From Mytilus californianus (Eukaryota > Mollusca > Bivalvia > Mytilida > Mytilidae), in assembly GCF_021869535.1 (NCBI RefSeq), contig NW_026262669.1, positions 62,001-126,000 on the forward strand: a stretch of 64,000 bases of DNA, in the 5' to 3' direction. Positions within the stretch are counted from its first letter, which is position 1, and the number at the start of each line of letters is the position of its first letter. The notes below the pieces were generated by a model, which searched no databases, was not told the DNA's origin, and worked only from the letters and a program-made list of their open reading frames with translations. The position numbers and the translations under genes were made by a program. Of this stretch, positions 12,535-23,679 are shown one piece after another.

Positions 12535-14190
12535 TTACCAAAATAATATATATGTAAAGTTACCAGAGGTAACCTAAGTCAATATCTATGTAAGGTGACC
12601 AGTGGTAACCAAAGTCAATTTCTATGTAAGGTGACCAGAGGTAACCAAAGTCAATATCTGCATGTGTACGGTGGTCAGAGGTAACAAAAGTCAATATATG
12701 TGTAACGTGACCAGAGGTAACAAAAGTCAATATCTTATAAGGTGACAAGAGGTGACCAAATTCGATCTATTTAGGATGACAGGGGTAACCATTTGAAGTC
12801 CTATCTATGTAAGGATGACCAGAGGTTTCCAAAGTCAGAATCGCCATGTGTGAGGTTACCAGAGGTAACCAAAGTCAATATCTATGTAAGGTGACCAGAG
12901 GTAACCAAAGTCAATATCTATGTTAGGTGACGAGAGGTAACCAATGTTAACCATCAGGTCATCAATCACATGCAGTAAGTCAGGTTTAACCCACCATTTT
13001 CTTCGGAAAATGCATGTACCAAGCCAGGAATATTTTAGTCATGTCAGTTGTTTTCCACTTGTTTCGTTGATTGATAGCGTTTGAATTTGTCGGTTTTTAT
13101 GGACTTTCCCTTTTTTTAATGTACATTGGAGTTCAGTAATTTTTTTTAATACTTTTTCAATATCTATGCAAAGTGAACAGAGGTAACCAAAGTAAATATA
13201 TATGTAAAGTGACCAGAGTTAACCAAAGTCAATATCAATGTAAGGTGACCAGATCGAGTTAACCAAATCCAATATATATGTAAGGTGACTAGAGAGGTAA
13301 CAATGGTTAATATCTGTGTGAGGTGTCCAGAGGTTACCAAAGTCAATATACGGTGAGGAGATCAGAGGTAACCAAAATCAATATCTGTATTAGGTGACCA
13401 TGGGTAACCAAATTCAATATGTGAATTTATATAGTGACTACAGGTAACCAGAGTTTTTTTATTTTTTGTGTATAAGGTGACCAAAAGTAAGTCAATATCT
13501 GCATCTGTATGGTGGTCAGAGGTAACAAAAGTCAATATATGTGAAAGGTGACAAAACGTAACCAAATTCAGTCTATGTAAGCTGACAGGGGTAACCATTT
13601 GAAGTCAAGTCTTTGTAAGGATGACCAGAGGATTCCAAAGTCAAAATATCCATGTGTAAGGTAACCAGAGGTAACCAAAATCAACATCTGTGTAACGTGA
13701 CCAGAGTTAACCAAAGTTAATATCTGTATGGATATGGTGACCACAGGTAACCAAAGTTAATATATCTGCATGTGTAAAGTGATACAGTTAACCAAACTCA
13801 ATATCTGTGTAAGTAAGTTGACCAGAGGTAAACCAAGTCAATAGCTGTGCAAGTGTCCAATTGTAAGCACAGTAAATGCATGCATGTGTAAGGTGACCAG
13901 AGTAAACAAAAGTCAAAATTTATGTAAGTTGACCAGAGGTGGTAACCAAAGTCAACATCTGTATCAGGTAACAAGAAGTAACCAAAGCCAATATTTGATA
14001 TAAGCAAAGCCATACCTATGTTAGGTGACCAGAGGTAGCCAGAGTTAATATATATAAGGTAACCAGAGTCAACCAATATAAATATCTGTGCAAGGTGATC
14101 AGAGGTAACCAAAGTCGATATCTGTGTGAGGTGACCAGAGGTAATCAAAGTCAATATCTGGAATATCTGCATATATAACGTGGTCGGAAG
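12535..14190 (-). repeat. 36-bp minisatellite array, right copy (inverted)
   Basis: The same 36-bp family as 3,331-8,750, read on the opposite strand ('gaccagaggtaaccaaagtc' followed by 'aatatctgtgtaaggt' on plus). About 40 units, so less than a third of the left array. About 12,955-13,160 is not satellite: it holds a dispersed repeat (near-copy at 60,995-61,180). Open frames of 60-124 codons here are again by-products of the 36-bp period. Confidence 0.93.
12960..13160 (+). repeat. Dispersed repeat B interrupting the satellite
   Basis: Contains 'caggtttaacccaccatttt' and 'ggactttccctttttttaat' blocks that recur at 60,995-61,180 (plus) and in inverse orientation at 27,490-27,790, 37,180-37,500, and in both outer arms (about 1,600-1,790 and 16,790-16,960). 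It is an unclassified interspersed family. Confidence 0.65.
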
Positions 14191-14800
14191 TAACCCTTGT
14201 CTTCATATTTTATTGTGTCGGGAGATCTTTGTCATTATCTGTTTGTTTTTAAGGTAGATATACTAGTATATTGAATTTATTAAATTACCTATTATACTCC
14301 TTTCTTTTATGACTCATCGTTCAAACTTTCATAACATTATCGACTACATGTACATATCATATATACATGTTGTTCGATTGACATTGGTGACAAATTTTTT
14401 CTCATACCTATTTTAATATCTAGTTTTATTCTTATGAGTCTATCATACAAAATTTTGTACTTATAATTTTAGATTTTTGAAGTTTCGCTTATGTCATTTA
14501 AGGATAAATGGTCATTCAGAAAATTTTGCTATTCAAATGAAGTTTCACTAAAATACATATATGTCACCATCACAAATGTATGAAGCAAACATCTACTATA
14601 ATAAAGACATATTCTATAAAGTTGAACTAATATAAAAGTTTCTGCAATTCATCGTAAAAACCAGTTGCTCATGTCGTTACTGTACTTTAGTAAAGTTTAC
14701 GCGAGCTCTCCGATGTAAATAAGTGTAGTTTATTTATTTTTTTAGAACCATTGGTTTATTTTTAGAACCTTAATATTACTGCGCAGATAACACTATCTAT
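14191..14800. other. AT-rich spacer, no gene seen
   Basis: AT-rich sequence between the right minisatellite and the right outer arm. No recognisable coding motif, RNA gene or repeat was identified by eye. Confidence 0.5.
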
Positions 14801-17800
14801 AGAGGTTACCTCTTGGCCCCTTTCAGCGTAACTATTATCCTTGTGCTATATAAACCGGAAGTGGAAGATTATTTCCATTATTTCACAGAAAAGTCCCTTG
14901 CAACCATTTATTTTAGAATTCAGTATAAAATATCCTTTAACGTAGCATCGGGTGTGAAATTTTTTAAATGGGAAGTAGCTAATTATATCCCATATTTCAA
15001 ATGAAATTACATTGAATCCATATATTTTTGGAATCAGTGTTTAGGTTACCTGTTTTCTCATACCTTAAAGAGTTTATTTTCTACCCTTTTTAATCTTTCT
15101 TATCTAAAACACTAATGTCATCATCATGTGGAAAGACCTCTACAAGGTTTTTAATCTGTTCATTTTACCATTTCAGTGGCATTGAGCCCCCAACAAAATG
15201 ACGCGTACCATTTCGACAAAACTTTCAAGTTATAACATGTCGCAACTATCATTTTGGTTATTTATTTTTTCAATATCTATAATTCTTTCTGAGAAGAAGC
15301 GATATAAAGTGAATGTCAAAATTTTGAACATGACCTTGACCTTTGCCATTGACCTCAAATCAAAAAACCTTGGGTCTCTAACACTAACCATTCAGGCGAT
15401 AAATTAATATATGACTTATGTCAAATAACTCTCATATGGAGTCTTCGTATGGCTTCAGTCAAAATTGGACAAAACATCAAGAGGATATAAGGAGCAATTT
15501 GATATGATAAATTTGTCGATTTCTTTTACGGTTACGGTGGAGATGCACTCACAAGGGAAACAATGTTTTCTTACACAGAAAAGTACTCGGATAAGCAGGA
15601 TACTTTTTAAAGTCGCATTAACTGTGCGATATCATTTACAAAACATCTAACCGACATCTTGTGAAACAAAAATTACAAGCAAGAAATAAAATTGGCGGAA
15701 GAAGAAAAAAAAATACTTATTTAAAACCAATTGTTCAGAGAACAATTGAAGCTCTTTCAAAATTAATTTTCTAAATAATTGATAAGAAGATACTGAAAGT
15801 TACTATTGACGTCCAATCATAGGTTTCTTCATACTGATTCAATAAATATATAGTTTCTTTATACTTTTGTCTGAAATAAAGGAAATAATTGGCTACATCC
15901 GGTTTAGAAAATGTCACTTCTGATCTTAGATGATAGCTATATATACACTGATTCCAAAAATATATGGTTTCTATATACTTTAACCTGAAATAAGGGGGAT
16001 AATTAGGTACTTCCGGTTTATTAAAGGTCACTTCCGGTGTTAAATGATAGATTATGTATGCCTATTTAAAAGATATATTGTTTTCTCGGTACTTTTAAAT
16101 GAAATAAATGCACAAATGACTATTTCCGGTTTACCCAAGTTCACTTCCAGTTGACATCCAATATTTTCCAAAAGACCCTATGGCATTATCATGTACCAAG
16201 TTGAAGTAATAGTCAATTAACCTCAACTTAAAACATGTCAGCGGCAATAACTCATATAAGATGTCATTGGATTGTTTCAGACCAATGTATCATATCTTTG
16301 TCAATATAAAGCAAACATTTTGCACTAGTTCTTTTATATATATCTTTAAAAGTGTCAGAGGAGATCATAAAACAAGGAAAAGTCAAAATTGAGAACATGA
16401 CTTCGATCTTTGACCTTTATCTCAAATTCACTTTTGTGAACCAAGGACCCCAAATCCAAATATCTTAGGATTCTATCACTTACCATTTATGCGATACATT
16501 AGTATATCACTTATGTCAAATACAGAAGGGGAAATAACTCTCATGTAGTCTTCGTTTCGCTTCGGTCAAAATTGGACAAAACATCCGAAGGATATAACAA
16601 GCAATTTGGTAAAATAAACATGCTAAAAATTCGAAAAATTCGTTATTTGTAAAAGGCAGTGTCAGCTTCAAAGTGATATTTTTCGAAACAAAAATTGCAC
16701 GAAATAATAAAAGTGGCGGAAGAAGAAAAAGAAAATAATAATCAGAACAAAATCAAATGGTCTTTCCATGGAATAGTGGAAATACCTAATTAACAAAAAT
16801 ATCGAACTCAAAGATAAATTTAAAAAAGAGGAAGTAGAAAAAAAACTGACAAAATCAAACGCTCGAATATATTAACCAACGAAATGAATATAAAACATCT
16901 GTCATATTCCTGGCGTATGTGGTCATAGATAAGAGGCAACGGTAGTTTTACCACTGTTCAAAATTCGAAAATCGAGTTGGCATATGCACAACCAAGATTT
17001 AACAAATGACTAATTCATTTGGTATGAAACTTAAAAGATCAAACAAAAATTATTTATTTGTATTGATTACTCATTATCATTTGATTGAAGATGAAATGTT
17101 GTTATGATACACAGTTATGTTACAGAAACAAACCTTTTCTGTCCACAATCTTGTATTATCAGTTATAATTCAGATCTTGAATTTTCAATTTTAATTCAAA
17201 TCTTATATTATCAATTGTAACTCAAATAACAAAAACTGAGTTATTTTTAATCGAGTACAATAGTCCAATAAACGATATCTAATCCCTTCCATGTAAAGCC
17301 CATTCTCTAAGGTCAAGTTTAGGAAAGGTCGTACAGGGTACCAGTGGTTCGCTGAAACAGAAAAAGGCAGCCAATCAACGTCGTTGTTTGGATTTTTAAG
17401 AAAGATGGTGATTCTCGTTTGAAAAGTCGACATTTGTTTATGGTTTATTTTTTTTTGTATCGTAATTAGGATGCAATGGGCAACGAAAAGGAGGATTATT
17501 GGTAAGAAGCATTATATACGGTAGTCTTCAATTTTTCTTATGTAGTATTTTGTAGACTGTTTGTCGTTTTTGCCGGTCTGTCTATTTTGTCGCTCTCTCT
17601 CTCCGACCCTTTTTTTGATTCTCCCTTTAATATCGTCCTCTTCATTTTCTCTTAATGATGAAAATGTTTATTCTTTCAAAGCTATGTTATTTTTTAGTGA
17701 TACATAATTACGATACAATAAATCTGTCATTTAATTGCAAATATGTTAGTTGTTGTTTCATTGTGTCGTCATAAACTTTAGTTTTTACTGATTTGTTTGG

Positions 17801-18430
17801 TTTCACTATCCTTCAACCTGCTTCAAAGTTTATTTCTATATAAAAAGGAAAATATACTTCTTTTTAAATGGTTACCTGCTTAAGATTTGCATAATAATCT
17901 TAGTGGCATGAAATGCAATAGTTCTAGCACATTATAAGTTTTAAGTGGGGTTACGAATACCCATAGTTTTCTATGTAGTATTGTGTGGACTTGTTTGTCG
18001 TTTCGTCGTCTTTCGTTTTTTGCCAGTCGTTGGCAGTTTCTCTCGACATGAAATTTTGATGTCCTTTTGATATCTTCGCCTTTGTTCTTCAAGGTGGTGT
18101 TTTAACTCGTGTAAACTGTTCTCAGTTTAACTTTCTTTAATACGGATTTGATGGACAACCAAATTAATAAACATAGCTCTAAACGCCGAATCCTAACAGG
18201 GATAAGCTATAACCGTTTCTGACGAAACATCAAAAGCATAGGAAACAAAATGGACACCATCTATAAACTGAACATTTATAACTTGTAATCTATTAAGTTA
18301 ATACCATCTAAGGTTCTAACCAGAACGGGAGTTCACCCGAAAACGATTTTGATCTGTACTTACCCAGCTTGTGGTAATATGACAAAACTCTCGTAAGAAA
18401 GTGTTCACCAGAAAACGAATTTCATCTTTA
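14800..18430 (-). repeat. Right outer arm of giant inverted repeat
   Basis: Inverse counterpart of 1-3,330 (anchor pairs are given in that entry). It carries tandem units of about 120 bp with a 'ttccggttta' core (about 15,780-16,160) matching the left-arm units. It is longer than the left arm, mainly because of an internal direct duplication: 15,280-15,720 is repeated at 16,380-16,730 (offset about 1,105 bp; for example 'tcaaaattggacaaaacatc' at about 15,460 and 16,565). No gene was recognised. Confidence 0.8.
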
Positions 18431-18605
18431 CCTACCCAGCTCTTGGAAATATGATTGAACTCTTATGGTATGAGAGTTCACCTGAGACCGATTTGCATCT
18501 GTACCTACCAACTTTTGGGCATATAATAGAACTCTTATGGAACGAGAGTTCACCCGTGACCGATTTTAATCTAAACCTACCCTGCTTTTTGAGATATAAA
18601 AGCAT
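18302..18605 (+). repeat. 72-bp tandem repeat, about four units
   Basis: Units of about 72 bp, each with a 'gttcacc' landmark at about 18,332, 18,403, 18,476 and 18,548, and an internal inverted pair ('gaactcttatggtatgagag' then 'ttcacc'). One unit's worth is visible at the left edge of the window (about 20-90), inverted, so this repeat belongs to the outer arms. The 66-codon frames on both strands are coincidental. Confidence 0.8.
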
Positions 18606-18894
18606 TCTGCGGAACAGCAGGTACGTTGACATGACGACACATCACAGATGATAAACTTTGCGTCTTGATTTCACGTAATTGATCTAAAAGGGTTAAAAAT
18701 TCAAATTAGAATGACTTGAAATTTCATTATATCAATACCCTAAAATTCTTGATACTTATCTCGTAGAACATGTTACGGACACCGTTATGATTTTATTTAC
18801 CCTTTAGGAATACCTGTGTTCCAAATGACCACATATATGTTTTATAATATCGTAGCTTCAATCCTATCTTTCTTTTTTCCCGCAGGATGTTGTA

Positions 18895-19065
18895 AAAGTC
18901 CAAGTCTGTCATATTGTTTTTTTCGTAAATTGTTTTGTCAAAATCAGCCGGTTTTTTCCTGTTCTCGTTTGAATTGTTACACATTTTTTAATGTCGGTAC
19001 CTTTTAAAGCTGACTGGACAGTTTGCGCTTTGCTCATTGCTGAATACGGTGATCCTAAATCAAGA
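18895..19065 (+). repeat. Dispersed repeat C, 5' part
   Basis: Resembles 'ggccgttagtgttctcgttt'-type copies at 30,680-30,880, 42,055-42,240 and 43,660-43,850. The expected 3' part ('gagttgtcccattggcaatc') reappears at 20,310-20,385, after the 51-bp minisatellite, so the array has expanded inside this element. The same family forms the tail of the PLE-2 elements described below. Confidence 0.65.
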
Positions 19066-19189
19066 ATCGGGCATATCAACATGTTGTCATTATTCATCAC
19101 GATACATGTAAAAGAAGCATTGAAGTGAAAGGCATTGTGTTTTAAAACCGTGATATGTGACATAGCAGCATAAGGCATTGATACACAGT

Positions 19190-20312
19190 GGTCTTCAAAT
19201 GAAGGTTATTCCGGTATCTAACCTTGTCTTTATACACAATGGTAATGAACGTACAATTATGTCAATACTAGACCTTGTCTTTATACACAATAGTCATAAA
19301 CGTACAGGTTTGTCAATATCAGACCTTGTCTTTATTCACAATAGTCATAAACGTACAGGTATGTCAATACCAGACCATGTCTTTATACACAATGGTCATA
19401 AACGTACAGGTATGTCAATACTAGACCTTGTCTTTAAAACAATGGTCCTTAACGCACAGGTTTGCCAATACCAGACCTTGTCTTTATACACAATGGTCAT
19501 TAACGTACAGGTTTGTCAATATCATACCTTGTCTTTATACACAATGGTCATTAACGTACAGGTATGGCAATACCATACCTTGTCTTAATACACAATAGTC
19601 ATAAACGTACAGGTATTTCATCACCAGACCTGGTCTTTATATACAATGGTCACAGACGTAAAGGTTTGTCAATACCAGACCTTGTCTTTATACACAATGG
19701 TCATAAACGTACAGGTATGTCAAAACCAGATCTTGTCTATATACACGATGGTCCTAAACGTACCGATATGTCAATACTAGACCTTGTCTTTATACCCAAT
19801 GGTCATAAACGTACAGGTTTGTCAATATCAGACATTGTATTTGTACACAATGGTCATAAACGTACATGTATGTCAATACCAGACCTTGTCTTTAAAACGA
19901 TTGTCCTAAACGTACATGTTTGCCAATACCAGACCTTGTCTTTATACACAATGGTACTAAACGTACAGGTTTGTCAATACCAGATCTTGTCTTTATACAC
20001 AATGGTCATAAACGTGCTGGTATGTCAATACCAGACCTTGTCTTTATACACAATGGTCATAAACGTAAAGGTATGTCAATACCAGACCTTGTCTTTATAC
20101 ACAATGGTACAAAACGTACAGGTATGTCAATACCAGACCTTGTCTTTATACACAATGGTCATAAACGTAAAGGTATGTCAATACCAGACCTTGTCTTTAT
20201 ACACAATGGTACTAAACGTACAGGTATGTCAATACCAGACCTTGTCTTTATACACAATGGTACTAAACGTGCAGATATGTCAATACCAGAACTTGTCGTC
20301 AGGTATCATTGA
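19190..20312 (+). repeat. 51-bp minisatellite, about 21 units
   Basis: Tandem copies of a 51-bp unit ('acaatggtcataaacgtaca' then 'ggtatgtcaataccagacct' then 'tgtctttatac'). The period is 17 codons and most units are stop-free, so long frames exist: 19,178-19,588, 19,564-20,346 and 19,920-20,312, in three different phases. In one phase the unit reads GMSIPDLVFIHNGHKRT. Phase changes are caused by 1-2 base deletions at variant units (the 'ctttaaaac' variants near 19,433 and 19,890). No signal peptide, splice context or non-repeat coding flank was found, and the array sits between the two halves of a dispersed repeat. I call it a minisatellite; translation is possible but unsupported. Units toward the right end are the most uniform. 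Confidence 0.9.
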
Positions 20313-20385
20313 TAACTTTTTGTGTCATCTTAGATACATGCAGTGAAGAGTTGTCCCATTGGCAATCATATCACATCTTCTTATT

Positions 20386-20700
20386 TTGATAATGAACACA
20401 ATATCATTCAAACAGATTCATCTGAAAACATTAGACCATTGCTTTAAACACAACGCAAAACCTAAGATTTCATGCTCATGATTAGACAAATGATAACATC
20501 TTGATGTATTTTTATATCTATTTACTCATTAGAAGAGAATTCAAATTGATTTTTTCTTTGATTACGGAATAAAATCAGTACAATATATACAAAATATGTT
20601 AAAATTCTTTTTTATTATTATTGTGTAATTATTATCACATTTTAATCCACTTATCGATTTTTTTCTGGGTAATGCACGAACTTGCGCTAACCAGAGGGCT
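20386..20700. other. Intronic/intergenic AT-rich spacer
   Basis: AT-rich stretch downstream of peroxidase exon 9. The terminal peroxidase exon would be expected somewhere beyond exon 9 on this strand, but I could not recognise one here or further left. Confidence 0.4.
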
Positions 20701-20725
20701 TAAAACTAATCAAATTGGTACAAAC

Positions 20726-20895
20726 CTTTTGTAAATCCTGTTGGATAAAAATCATTTTCATAAAAGAATCTATCTCCGGTTTTGAATAGAGCAAACTGCT
20801 CGCCAAGTAAACATGCAAATGTAGGTCCAACAATTCCTCCTGAAACAGGTCTCTCTGCCATTGCACCGGATATGAGGTCTATATCTTCTGGATGT
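20726..20895 (-). CDS. Haem peroxidase gene A, exon 9
   Basis: Encodes the conserved C-terminal block of the peroxidase domain: HPEDIDLISGAMAERP, then GGIVGPTFACLLGEQF, then TGDRFFYEND. These match the family's HPDDIDL..GG..E.P..GG.VGPTFAC...EQF and GDRFWYEN motifs. The acceptor is 'attattgcag' and the donor 'caaaag/gtttgt'. The first base completes an Arg codon split with exon 8 (SVY-R), matching the usual SVYRHPDDIDL. The exon is 170 nt and ends in phase 1. A further exon with the Arg/Lys-rich end and the last Cys should follow but is not seen. Just upstream lies a degenerate tandem copy of this exon's start. Confidence 0.9.
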
Positions 20896-20942
20896 CTGCA
20901 ATAATATGAGACTAATTGATTTGTATCTAAATGAAGGTCCAA

Positions 20943-21045
20943 TAATTAATCCAGGTAAAACTTTCTCTGGTGAAGAACCGGAAACTATATCTATATCATT
21001 TGGGTTTCCTAAGTAACAAGAACATAACACATTTACATCTGGTCC
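20943..21045 (-). pseudogene. Partial duplicate of peroxidase exon 9
   Basis: Encodes YLGNPNDIDIVSGSSPEK, then LPGLIIGPSF, a diverged copy of the exon 9 start (HPEDIDLISGAMAERP..GGIVGPTF). It has an acceptor-like 'tgttacttag' ending at 21,009, 113 bp upstream of the true acceptor. The copy stops after GPSF and runs straight into the sequence leading to the true exon 9 acceptor. Its peroxidase-like frame does not fit the 2-nt overhang left by exon 8: splicing there would put a stop four codons in. It therefore looks like an abandoned tandem duplication rather than an alternative exon. Confidence 0.8.
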
Positions 21046-21335
21046 AATAAACTAAGAATCCACTTTGTTTTGCATTCCGCTAAATATGAAGGTTAGCTTC
21101 CTTCCATTTTTCTTTTCTTCTTATTGGTTATAGACGACTTTCCAATTTCAGTTTTATGAATGAAGAGACCGGTTGACCTGGGGTTATTTGTAGAAAAACG
21201 CGTGGAAGGACATTGTGATATGAAGATATTTGCTGTGTGACGTCAATATTCCCGGGTAAACGCATTAATTGCAAATCGTGTATTCTCTTCTATGAAACTA
21301 TTTAACAACTGGCTGTCTGCACTTTGCACTTAAAT

Positions 21336-21525
21336 TGAGAATGGAAATGGGGAATGTGTCAAAGAGACAACAACACGACCATAGAGCAGACAACAGCCGA
21401 AGGCCACCAATGGGTCTTCAATGCAGCGAGAAACTCCCGCACCCGGAGGCGTCCTTCAGCTGGCCCCTAAACAAATATGTACACTAGTTCAGTGATAATG
21501 GACGTCATACTAATACTGGATGTAC
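21336..21525 (+). repeat. Dispersed repeat A copy
   Basis: Starts 'gagaatggaaatggggaatg' and continues through 'agcagacaacagccgaaggc' to 'agctggcccctaa' and 'gtgataatggacgtcatact'. It is the fullest copy of family A in the window and lies in intron 8. Confidence 0.75.
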
Positions 21526-21654
21526 GTACAATCGTTCCCGTTAAATTTAACATGCAAATTAATTAAGAATTATTTCCGAAACGAAGTAACCGACAAAATA
21601 AAGCGTTAATTAAGTGACCAGTTTACACTTAAAACTGGAAAAAGGATTGATAAA

Positions 21655-21925
21655 TTTGGTGCATCTGAAGTGTTTGTCCTAATATATACCCTTATTTGAA
21701 AAGGTCAATTAAAGAAATTTGAACGCCAAAAAGGATCTTAAGAAAACAGCTAATTCTACATGAGTTTAACTTGCCTTTCAAAAGTCTGGGTTTGATGTTT
21801 CCTGATGGAGGTAATTCAAGAAAGGTGCTACGGACGCACAAAATAAATTAAAGTAAACTTATTATAGCAACCAGGCTTCTTTCGACGCCAGATGCGCGTT
21901 TCGTCATCAAAAGCCGCATCAGTAT
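21655..21925 (+). repeat. Dispersed repeat D ('cgccagatgcgcgtttcgtc')
   Basis: Carries the 'gccagatgcgcgtttcgtca' core and flanking 'gaacgccaaaaaggatctta'. Related copies: 25,140-25,212, 37,585-37,760 (fullest), about 40,940-41,170, 55,005-55,190, and a decayed one at 1,190-1,370 in the left arm. The class is unknown; it resembles a short interspersed element without a visible tRNA-like head. Confidence 0.6.
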
Positions 21926-21930
21926 TAGAA

Positions 21931-22090
21931 TCACATACCTATATAAGGAAAATAGAGTTTTGATAGCTCTCGGACGCAAAAAATCAATCAAAATATTATT
22001 TCATATAGAATCACATACCTTTATACAGAAAAAAGAGTTTTGGTAGCTCTCGGATGCAAAAATTCAATTTAAGTATTATTTCATATAGAA
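21931..22090 (-). repeat. Two extra 80-bp copies of exon 8 donor junction
   Basis: The last about 46 coding bases of exon 8, its 'gtatgtga' donor and about 30 intron bases are repeated twice more, at an exact 80-bp spacing (donor motifs at 22,091, 22,011 and 21,931 on the plus strand). Each copy keeps a GTATGT donor preceded by 'tataag' or 'tatatag'. Use of either extra donor would lengthen exon 8 by 80 or 160 nt and shift the frame relative to exon 9. Confidence 0.9.
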
Positions 22091-22098
22091 TCACATAC

Positions 22099-22771
22099 CT
22101 ATATACAGAAGAAAGAGCTTTGGTAGCTCCTATAGTATGGTCAGCAAATCCCATAATGCCTTTTCCAAAATGGAGTATTGGTCTTAATCCGCAATACTCC
22201 CTCCACCTATTGTAGGACGGTAGTCCATGATCTCTTCCTCTTTGGATATCAAATGACATTGTGTCAACACTGTTCTTAGGTTCAGATTCCCAAAGCTTGT
22301 TTCGTCCAAAATCAGTCATAAATCGATCAGTCTTGCCTTGAAATTGTTTAAAAAATGTATAGGATGACGGAGAGTTGGTTACAATATTACTGTAATTCTG
22401 AAAAGTTTCAGGAGAAAATCCTTGGATTACATCTTTTTCAAACGTATCAAAAGTAGAGTGAGCAAATCGGATAGCGGCAGTAGCAAAAACATTGCTTGTT
22501 GTAGCATCCCTTTTTGGATTGTACATAGTGTTATGCCCATAACGAGTGCTTTTTAAGCCATATCTCAGCATAGCTTCCTGACCTATAACTGCTGGCACAT
22601 ATTCTGTATACACAATATGTTGGTAGATAGCAGAAAGAAGCTTTCGTGCCTCTCTGTAGAGACTGTCACCATTCCATCCGAGTTGTTTCAAATCTCTTAG
22701 GATTTTGTCATTTTCGCGTAGAAAGATAACGGTAAATATGTTTAAAGTTGCATCAAAATTGTCTGGATGAC
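22099..22771 (-). CDS. Haem peroxidase gene A, exon 8 (proximal His)
   Basis: This 673-nt exon encodes the core of the domain. In order: NIFTVIFLREND (helix following the usual HTLFLREHNR block), LKQLGWNGDSLYREARKLL, a QHIVYTEYVPAVIG segment, NVFATAAIRFAHSTF with the proximal haem-ligand His, and SFDIQRGRDHGLPSYNRWRE followed by YCGL. The Arg of DIQRGRDHG, which helps hold the proximal side, is present. The acceptor is 'gtatttttag' and the donor 'tatatag/gtatgt'. The opening residues GHPDNFDATL occupy the place where active family members have GDxRxNExPGL, so the catalytic Arg and haem-linking Glu are not matched. Phases fit exons 7 and 9. Confidence 0.93.
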
Positions 22772-22779
22772 CTAAAAAT

Positions 22780-23660
22780 ACATATCAACGCATATTAATC
22801 TACAGTCATATAAAAATTAAAAAGAAGGTTGAGTATGTTTTATATACTTGAATGGCTAAGTTTTACTATAAAACAAGTGTACATGAACTGTCTAGTAAAA
22901 GAAACTCCTTGATATTGTCAAATATTCCTAAATGTATTGTTATTGAAATATTGTCTTCCAGTACACTAGTTCGACCTCTCGTTAGAACCTCGGCCACAGC
23001 ACAGCGCAAGTGCGAGGGGGAAAACCGTAATGAAAGACTGTAATAACTGATTCTCTAAGAACAAATTCAATACTACATACCATTTAACACTATTAAGGAA
23101 AAGTGTAATTAACAAATGGGAACGCATGGAAAATTAAAAAAAAAAGCGTTTATCAATTAACTTATTTTTCACGTGCTCCAGTGCTCTGTGTTGAATTGTT
23201 CACCAATCTCACGATCCGGTAAACTTCGGCAACAAACTCGAGGTTAATTAGCTTGCGATCAACAATTACTGAGTGAAATATTATTTGTCGATAATACGTT
23301 AGAGATTCATAAAAAATGTAACAAACGTGCATACATGACTTTGTTTAGTATACATACATGCATTGGTTCAATAATTTTGATAACATTAAAAATACAAGAA
23401 ACTCGTTTCATATGACTTTAAACTGAAAGTATATATCTAAATATGTGACAACTTTATGACAGACATTCTTCATCGGATAACACGTGGTTATATAGGACTA
23501 ACACGAATTTGCCTAAGAACGTTACTTTAACACGCGAATGAGTGTTATAAAAATTGTTGATATATTTTATATATTCACGCAATATTTCGCTAAACAAATT
23601 AGCGTCATCAGGCGCGTGCAGCCATCCAGGTGAAAATCGGATGCTGTTAAGACATTTTTG
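22780..23660. other. Intron 7, no feature recognised
   Basis: Intron sequence between exon 8 and the Penelope-like remnant. A segment near 22,960-23,030 is less AT-rich, but no peroxidase motif or acceptor/donor pair giving the missing GLL...C..CF.AGD piece could be found. Confidence 0.4.
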
Positions 23661-23679
23661 AAATTCCTTTAATTATATT

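Noticed and set aside
12535..14190. Regularly spaced short repeats resembling a CRISPR array
   Set aside because: There are no unique spacers: the whole 36-bp unit repeats head to tail, and the context is eukaryotic with no cas genes.
18432..18651. Overlapping 66-codon frames on both strands
   Set aside because: Both come from the 72-bp tandem repeat with an internal inverted pair, which keeps both strands open by symmetry.
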